Positions 6,937 through 10,295 of a stretch of DNA of 10,295 nt are shown piece after piece (the first letter of the stretch is position 1; every line of letters starts with the position of its first letter). The translations under genes and the position numbers were made by a program. Location: positions 1 through 10,295 of the forward strand of contig DATEGA010000039.1 of NCBI GenBank assembly GCA_035280345.1, given 5' to 3'. Source of the stretch: DASSJF01 sp035280345. Lineage in GTDB: Bacteria > Sysuimicrobiota > Sysuimicrobiia > Sysuimicrobiales > Segetimicrobiaceae. The notes beneath the pieces were generated by a model, which had not been told where the DNA came from, made no database searches, and saw only the letters and a list, made by a program, of their open reading frames with translations.

Positions 6937-7134
6937 ATGGGACTCACCAAACGGCGATTCAGCAAGGCCCGCACCGCGTCCCGGCGCGCCGTGTTCCGCG
7001 CGCGCGCAGTGACGCTCGTCGACTGCCCGCAGTGCCACGCTCGGATGGTGCCGCACCGCGTCTGTCCCACCTGCGGCTACTACGGCGGCCGCCAGGCGAT
7101 CCAAATCAAGACGAAGGAAGATAAGAGCGCCTAG
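6937..7134 (+). CDS. rpmF: 50S ribosomal protein L32 (zinc-ribbon form)
   Basis: A 65-residue basic protein of the large ribosomal subunit. After the start it shows KRRFSKARTASRR, the usual L32 'KRRxSKxRxxxRR' stretch, then the zinc ribbon with Cys30, Cys33, Cys43 and Cys46, and PHRVCPTCGYY, a strong L32 signature. The N-terminus is MGLTKRR, where most bacterial L32 proteins read MAVPKRR; the change is mild. The ATG at 6937 has AGGGGAG (6922-6928) 8 bases upstream. The yceD-rpmF-plsX-fab order is deeply conserved and ties ribosome production to phospholipid synthesis. L28 and L32 in this window are both Zn-binding forms. Confidence 0.97.
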   Translation: MGLTKRRFSKARTASRRAVFRARAVTLVDCPQCHARMVPHRVCPTCGYYGGRQAIQIKTKEDKSA

Positions 7135-7138
7135 TGAT

Positions 7139-7199
7139 CCGCCGGCGGCAGGAGGCGCGAATGCGCCGGGGGTCCTGCGGTCAGGCCGCGAAGGCGGCC
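7139..7199 (+). promoter_or_regulatory. Hairpin-rich rpmF-plsX intergenic leader
   Basis: This non-coding gap of about 88 bases holds three nested or tandem inverted repeats. First is a perfect 10-bp palindrome (7139-7148). Second is a composite stem: GCAGGA / TCCTGC (7148-7153 with 7173-7178) outside GGCGC / GCGCC (7154-7158 with 7163-7167), with a 5-G bulge on the 3' side. Third is a 6-bp stem GGCCGC / GCGGCC (7184-7189 with 7194-7199) closed by the tetraloop GAAG. No T run follows any of them, so intrinsic termination is unlikely. The last stem ends 5 bases before the plsX ribosome site (AGGGTGG, 7205-7211). No -35/-10 pair or FapR-like operator is visible. Confidence 0.5.
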
Positions 7200-7222
7200 G
7201 AGACAGGGTGGGCGGCGCGCGC

Positions 7223-8266
7223 ATGATGCGGGTCGCGCTCGACGCGATGGGAGGCGACCACGCGCCGCGCGAGATCGTCGCCGGCGCCGCGGAAGCGGTC
7301 CGAGACCTCGACGTCGAGGTCATCCTCGTCGGCCCCGCCGAACGCTTGAAGGACGAACTCCGGCACCTCCCGACGCCCCAGCGGAGACCGGACGCGCTGC
7401 GGATCGTCGACGCCCCCGAGGTCATCGGCATGGCGGAGGCCCCCGCCATGGCGCTTCGCCGGAAGCGCCGGTCGTCTATCGCCGTCGCCCTCGATCTCGT
7501 GCGCCGCGGGGAAGCCGACGCCATGGTGAGCGCCGGCAACACCGGCGCCGTGATGGCCGCGGCGCTCTTGACGCTGCGGCCGATCGAGGGGATCGACCGG
7601 CCCGCGATCGCCGCGGTCCTGCCCACGCGGCGCGAGCGCGGGCGTGTGATCATGCTGGACGCCGGCGCGAACGTCGACTGCCGGCCGAAGCATCTGCTGC
7701 AGTTCGGCGTAATGGGCAGCGTTTATGCGGCACGGGTCCTCGGGATCGAGTCCCCCAGGGTCGGGCTGCTCAGCAACGGCGAAGAGGACACGAAGGGCAA
7801 CGAGTTGGTGATCCGCGCCGCCGAGCTGCTGCGCCGCTCCGGCCTTCGGTTCATCGGCAACGTCGAAGGCCGCGGGGTATTCGCGGGCGATGCCGACGTT
7901 GTCGTCTGCGACGGGTTCGTCGGCAATGTAGTGTTGAAATTCGGAGAGGGCCTGGCGCTCGGCATCTTTAGCCTGCTCCGAGAAGAACTGAGCCGCGGCC
8001 TCTTGGTCCGGCTCGGGGTGGCTCTCGCGCGCCCGCGTCTGCGGGCGCTGGCCCTGCGGCTCGACCACACGGAGTATGGCGGCGCCCCGCTGCTCGGCGT
8101 CGACGGTATTTGCATCGTGAGCCACGGCAGTTCCAAGGCGGGGGCCGTCCGCAACGCCATCGGCCTGGCCGCAGAGTCGGTGCGCGCGCGGATGGTCGAG
8201 GCGGTCCGGGCCGACGTCGCCCGCCTGACGGAACTCGCGCTAACGCAGGGCTTCTCCGCGGTCTGA
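7223..8266 (+). CDS. plsX: Phosphate acyltransferase PlsX
   Basis: A 347-residue enzyme that converts acyl-ACP and inorganic phosphate to acyl-phosphate. PlsY uses that product to acylate glycerol-3-phosphate, the entry step of phospholipid synthesis in most bacteria. The family start VALDAMGGDHAP (residues 4-15) is intact, followed by SAGNTGAVMA, LDAGANVDC, GLLSNGEEDTKGN, VCDGFVGNVVLK and, near the end, YGGAPLLGV. Two adjacent ATGs (7223, 7226) are possible starts. An in-frame GTG at 7208 lies inside the apparent ribosome site and is less likely. Its place before fabH-fabD-fabG is the classic order. In many Bacillota a fapR repressor gene lies just upstream; here there is none, only the structured gap. 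The stop is 19 bases before the fabH start. Confidence 0.96.
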   Translation: MMRVALDAMGGDHAPREIVAGAAEAVRDLDVEVILVGPAERLKDELRHLPTPQRRPDALRIVDAPEVIGMAEAPAMALRRKRRSSIAVALDLVRRGEADAMVSAGNTGAVMAAALLTLRPIEGIDRPAIAAVLPTRRERGRVIMLDAGANVDCRPKHLLQFGVMGSVYAARVLGIESPRVGLLSNGEEDTKGNELVIRAAELLRRSGLRFIGNVEGRGVFAGDADVVVCDGFVGNVVLKFGEGLALGIFSLLREELSRGLLVRLGVALARPRLRALALRLDHTEYGGAPLLGVDGICIVSHGSSKAGAVRNAIGLAAESVRARMVEAVRADVARLTELALTQGFSAV

Positions 8267-8285
8267 GTCCACCAGGAGGCGACGC

Positions 8286-9284
8286 GTGCGAAGCGGATCC
8301 ACGATCGTGGGGATGGGCCGGTGCGTGCCCGAGCGGGTGTTGGCCAACGCGGAGCTGGCCGCAACGGTCGACTCGACGCCCGCGTGGATCGAGTCGCACA
8401 CCGGCATCCAGGAGCGCCACATCGCCGGCCCAGAGACCGCGACGTCGGACCTCGCCTACGGCGCGGCCGTCGAGGCGCTTGGCGCGGCCGGCGTGACGGC
8501 GGCGGACGTGGATCTCATCGTGGTCGGGACGACCACGCCGGACATGGTCTTCCCTAATGTCGCGTGCCTGCTGCAGCAGCGCCTCAGGACCCGGACGGTC
8601 GGCTGTCTCGACGTCTCCGCGGCCTGCTCGAGCTTCATGTACGCGCTCAGCGTGGCGCACGCCGCGGTGGTCGCGGACCAGGCCGAAACCGTGCTCGTCA
8701 TCGGGGCCGAAACACTCTCTCGGATCACGAACTGGCAGGACCGCTCGACGTGCATTTTGTTTGGGGACGCCGCGGGCGCAGCCGTCGTGCGGCCGGCCCG
8801 CAAGGGCTACGGCTTCCTCTCGTTCGCGCTCGGCGGAGACGGCGCCGCGGGCGCCCAGCAGCTGTACCTGCCGGCGGGCGGCAGCCGGAAGCCGGCGTCG
8901 TTCGAAACCGTGGAACAGCAGGAGCACACGATCCGCATGGCGGGGCCGGAGGTCTACAAGTTTGCGGTCCGGACGATCCCGCGCGCGGCGATGGAGGCGA
9001 TCGCCAAAGCAGGGCTCGCGCCGGCGGATATCGACTTCGTGATCCCGCACCAGGCCAATCTCCGCATCATCCAGTCGGCGGCCCACTGGATGCGGGTACC
9101 GATCGAAAAGTTCTACATCAACGTACAACACTACGGCAACACCTCGGCCGCGTCGGTGCCGGTCGCGCTCTACGAGGCGGTCGCCTCGGAACGCGTGCGC
9201 GAGGGCGACCTCGGCGTCATGGTGGCGTTCGGCGCCGGCTACACGTGGGGCGCCTGCGCCATCCGCTGGGGCGGGGCGGCGTGA
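8286..9284 (+). CDS. fabH: Beta-ketoacyl-ACP synthase III
   Basis: A 332-residue thiolase-fold enzyme that starts fatty-acid chains by condensing an acyl-CoA primer with malonyl-ACP. The catalytic triad is visible: Cys114 in SAACSSF, His255 in IPHQAN and Asn285 in YGNTSAAS, equivalent to Cys112, His244 and Asn274 of the E. coli enzyme. The nucleophile motif reads ACSSF where ACSGF is most common, a conservative change. GVTAADVDLIVVGTTTPD and FGDAAGAAV are standard FabH features. The GTG at 8286 has a perfect AGGAGG (8274-8279) at 6 bases. Primer choice (acetyl-CoA or branched acyl-CoA) cannot be read from the sequence. The stop overlaps the fabD GTG start (GTGA), implying coupled translation. 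Confidence 0.96.
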   Translation: MRSGSTIVGMGRCVPERVLANAELAATVDSTPAWIESHTGIQERHIAGPETATSDLAYGAAVEALGAAGVTAADVDLIVVGTTTPDMVFPNVACLLQQRLRTRTVGCLDVSAACSSFMYALSVAHAAVVADQAETVLVIGAETLSRITNWQDRSTCILFGDAAGAAVVRPARKGYGFLSFALGGDGAAGAQQLYLPAGGSRKPASFETVEQQEHTIRMAGPEVYKFAVRTIPRAAMEAIAKAGLAPADIDFVIPHQANLRIIQSAAHWMRVPIEKFYINVQHYGNTSAASVPVALYEAVASERVREGDLGVMVAFGAGYTWGACAIRWGGAA

Positions 9285-10246
9285 CGGTCGCCGCCGTCTT
9301 CCCCGGCCAGGGCGCACAGTACGTCGGGATGGGCCGCGAACTCGCGGACCGGCATCCCGAGGCGCGCGAGATCTTCCGCCGGGCGAGCGACGCCGCCGGC
9401 TTGGACCTCTACCGGCTGTGCCTCGAGGGCCCGGACGAGGTCTTGAAGCAGACCGAGAACACGCAGCCGGCGATCCTGGCCGCGAGCCTGGCGTGTCTTG
9501 CGACGGTGCCGCTCGCGCCGGCGTGCGCGGCCGGCCTCAGCCTGGGCGAGTACACTGCGCTCGTGTGCGCGGACGCCGTGTCGCTCGAAGACGCGGTGCG
9601 CCTCGTGCGGCTGCGAGGGAAGTACATGCAGGAGGCCTGCCTGGGGCTCGACACGATGATGGCCGCCGTGATCGGACTCGACGGCGACCGTGTGCGCGCC
9701 GTCTGCGCGGCGCACGCACACCTCGGCGTGGTCGAGCCGTCGAACTTCAACAGTCCGGGGCAGGTGGTAGTCGGGGGAGCAACAGCCGCCGTGCGCGCCG
9801 TGCTGGACGCTGCGAAGACCGCGGGGGCGCGGCGCGCCATGCCGCTCGCCGTGAGCGCGCCGTTCCACACGCGGCTCATGGCCCCGGCGGCGGAGCGGCT
9901 CGCCGCCGATCTCAACGCGCTGCCGCTGCGGGATGCCCGCATTCCCGTCTACGCGAACGTGTCCGCCGGGCCGGTGCGGACGGCGGCCGAGATCCGCCGC
10001 ACGTTGCTCGCCCAGGTCGCCTCCCCGGTGCGCTGGGAAGAGTCCGTGCGCGCGATGCGCGCGGACGGGGTGGACCTCTTCGTCGAAGTTGGCCCCGGCA
10101 CGACCCTCGGCGGGATGATCCGCCGTACGGTCGACGCCGCCACCTGCCACGTCGAGGACGCCGCGTCCCGCGACGAGACACTCGCGCTGCTGGCCGCGCG
10201 GGCGGGACACGAGGCGGCGAAGATGGCCGGGGGACCGGCGCAGTGA
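9281..10246 (+). CDS. fabD: Malonyl-CoA:ACP transacylase
   Basis: A 321-residue transacylase that moves malonyl groups from CoA to acyl carrier protein, supplying FabH and the elongating synthases. The oxyanion motif FPGQGAQYVGMG lies at residues 7-18. The nucleophile elbow is GLSLGEYTAL with Ser87, and the catalytic His is His196 in APFHTRLM. The residue before the nucleophile is Leu where E. coli-type FabD has His (GHSxGE). A Leu here is, to my knowledge, common in Clostridia-like FabD, so it is likely a lineage trait and not a defect. The GTG at 9281 overlaps the fabH stop by 4 bases. The frame is open further upstream only as a shadow of fabH. The stop overlaps the fabG start in the same GTGA fashion. 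Confidence 0.96.
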   Translation: MTVAAVFPGQGAQYVGMGRELADRHPEAREIFRRASDAAGLDLYRLCLEGPDEVLKQTENTQPAILAASLACLATVPLAPACAAGLSLGEYTALVCADAVSLEDAVRLVRLRGKYMQEACLGLDTMMAAVIGLDGDRVRAVCAAHAHLGVVEPSNFNSPGQVVVGGATAAVRAVLDAAKTAGARRAMPLAVSAPFHTRLMAPAAERLAADLNALPLRDARIPVYANVSAGPVRTAAEIRRTLLAQVASPVRWEESVRAMRADGVDLFVEVGPGTTLGGMIRRTVDAATCHVEDAASRDETLALLAARAGHEAAKMAGGPAQ

Positions 10247-10295
10247 TCGCGGCGGGGCGCGTCGCGCTCGTGACCGGCGCGTCCGGCGGCATCGG
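10243..10295 (+). CDS. fabG: 3-oxoacyl-ACP reductase, N-terminal end (partial)
   Basis: Only the first 17 complete codons are present before the window ends. From the GTG at 10243 the frame reads MIAAGRVALVTGASGGIG, the last residue from an incomplete codon. This is the beta-alpha start of a short-chain dehydrogenase with the TGxxxGIG dinucleotide-binding motif. Position straight after fabD, with a 4-base GTGA overlap, makes FabG the natural call: it reduces 3-oxoacyl-ACP with NADPH in chain elongation. Catalytic Ser/Tyr/Lys residues lie beyond the window, so the family is clear but the exact substrate rests on context. Confidence 0.85.
   Translation, partial: MIAAGRVALVTGASGGI

Noticed and set aside
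7139..7199. Rho-independent terminator between rpmF and plsX
   Set aside because: The stems are strong but no T run follows, and plsX has no visible promoter of its own, so read-through is more likely.
8564..9280. Upstream in-frame extension of fabD through fabH
   Set aside because: It is an Arg-rich shadow of fabH; FabD homology begins at 9281.
7968..9317. 449-residue open frame on the - strand opposite plsX and fabH
   Set aside because: Antisense shadow with Arg/His/Asp-rich composition and no recognisable domain.

Overview
The window is high-GC bacterial chromosomal DNA: most genes look to be about 70-75% GC by eye, with almost every third codon position G or C. Genes are tightly packed and read mostly on the + strand. 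It is a housekeeping region, not an accessory island. I see no tRNA, rRNA, CRISPR array, insertion sequence, integrase or phage gene. The joined order recG-rsmD-coaD ... yceD-rpmF-plsX-fabH-fabD-fabG, with rpmB divergent from recG, is the arrangement typical of Bacillota (especially Clostridia-like) and other terrabacterial lineages. Together with the GC content this suggests a high-GC deep Bacillota or a neighbouring candidate phylum. The sequence alone does not settle the taxon.

Layout. (1) 1-1930: the 3' end of thiL, then thiD (two thiamine-pyrophosphate steps), then hslO for the redox chaperone Hsp33. (2) 1938-2129, - strand: rpmB for ribosomal protein L28, convergent with hslO (7-bp gap) and with its own extended -10 promoter. 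(3) 2283-6269: recG, rsmD, coaD and a beta-keto acid cleavage enzyme (BKACE/DUF849), linked by 1- or 4-base overlaps. The BKACE gene is clearly less GC-rich than its neighbours. (4) 6294-10295: a perfect-consensus sigma-70 promoter, then the yceD(DUF177)-rpmF pair, a hairpin-rich 88-bp gap, and the fatty-acid/phospholipid genes plsX-fabH-fabD-fabG, the last cut by the window end.

How the genes work together. ThiL and ThiD belong to thiamine-phosphate synthesis. RecG (stalled-fork rescue), RsmD (16S rRNA methylation), L28, L32 and YceD serve genome and ribosome maintenance. CoaD makes dephospho-CoA, the precursor of CoA and of the acyl-carrier-protein prosthetic group. PlsX, FabH, FabD and FabG make acyl chains and feed them to phospholipid. 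Growth-linked ribosome and membrane genes therefore share one transcription unit from 6330 onward. The clearest oddities are the lower-GC BKACE gene inserted in this core, the structured leaders before yceD and plsX, and the absence of a fapR regulator before plsX. I found no evidence for a previously undescribed system here.
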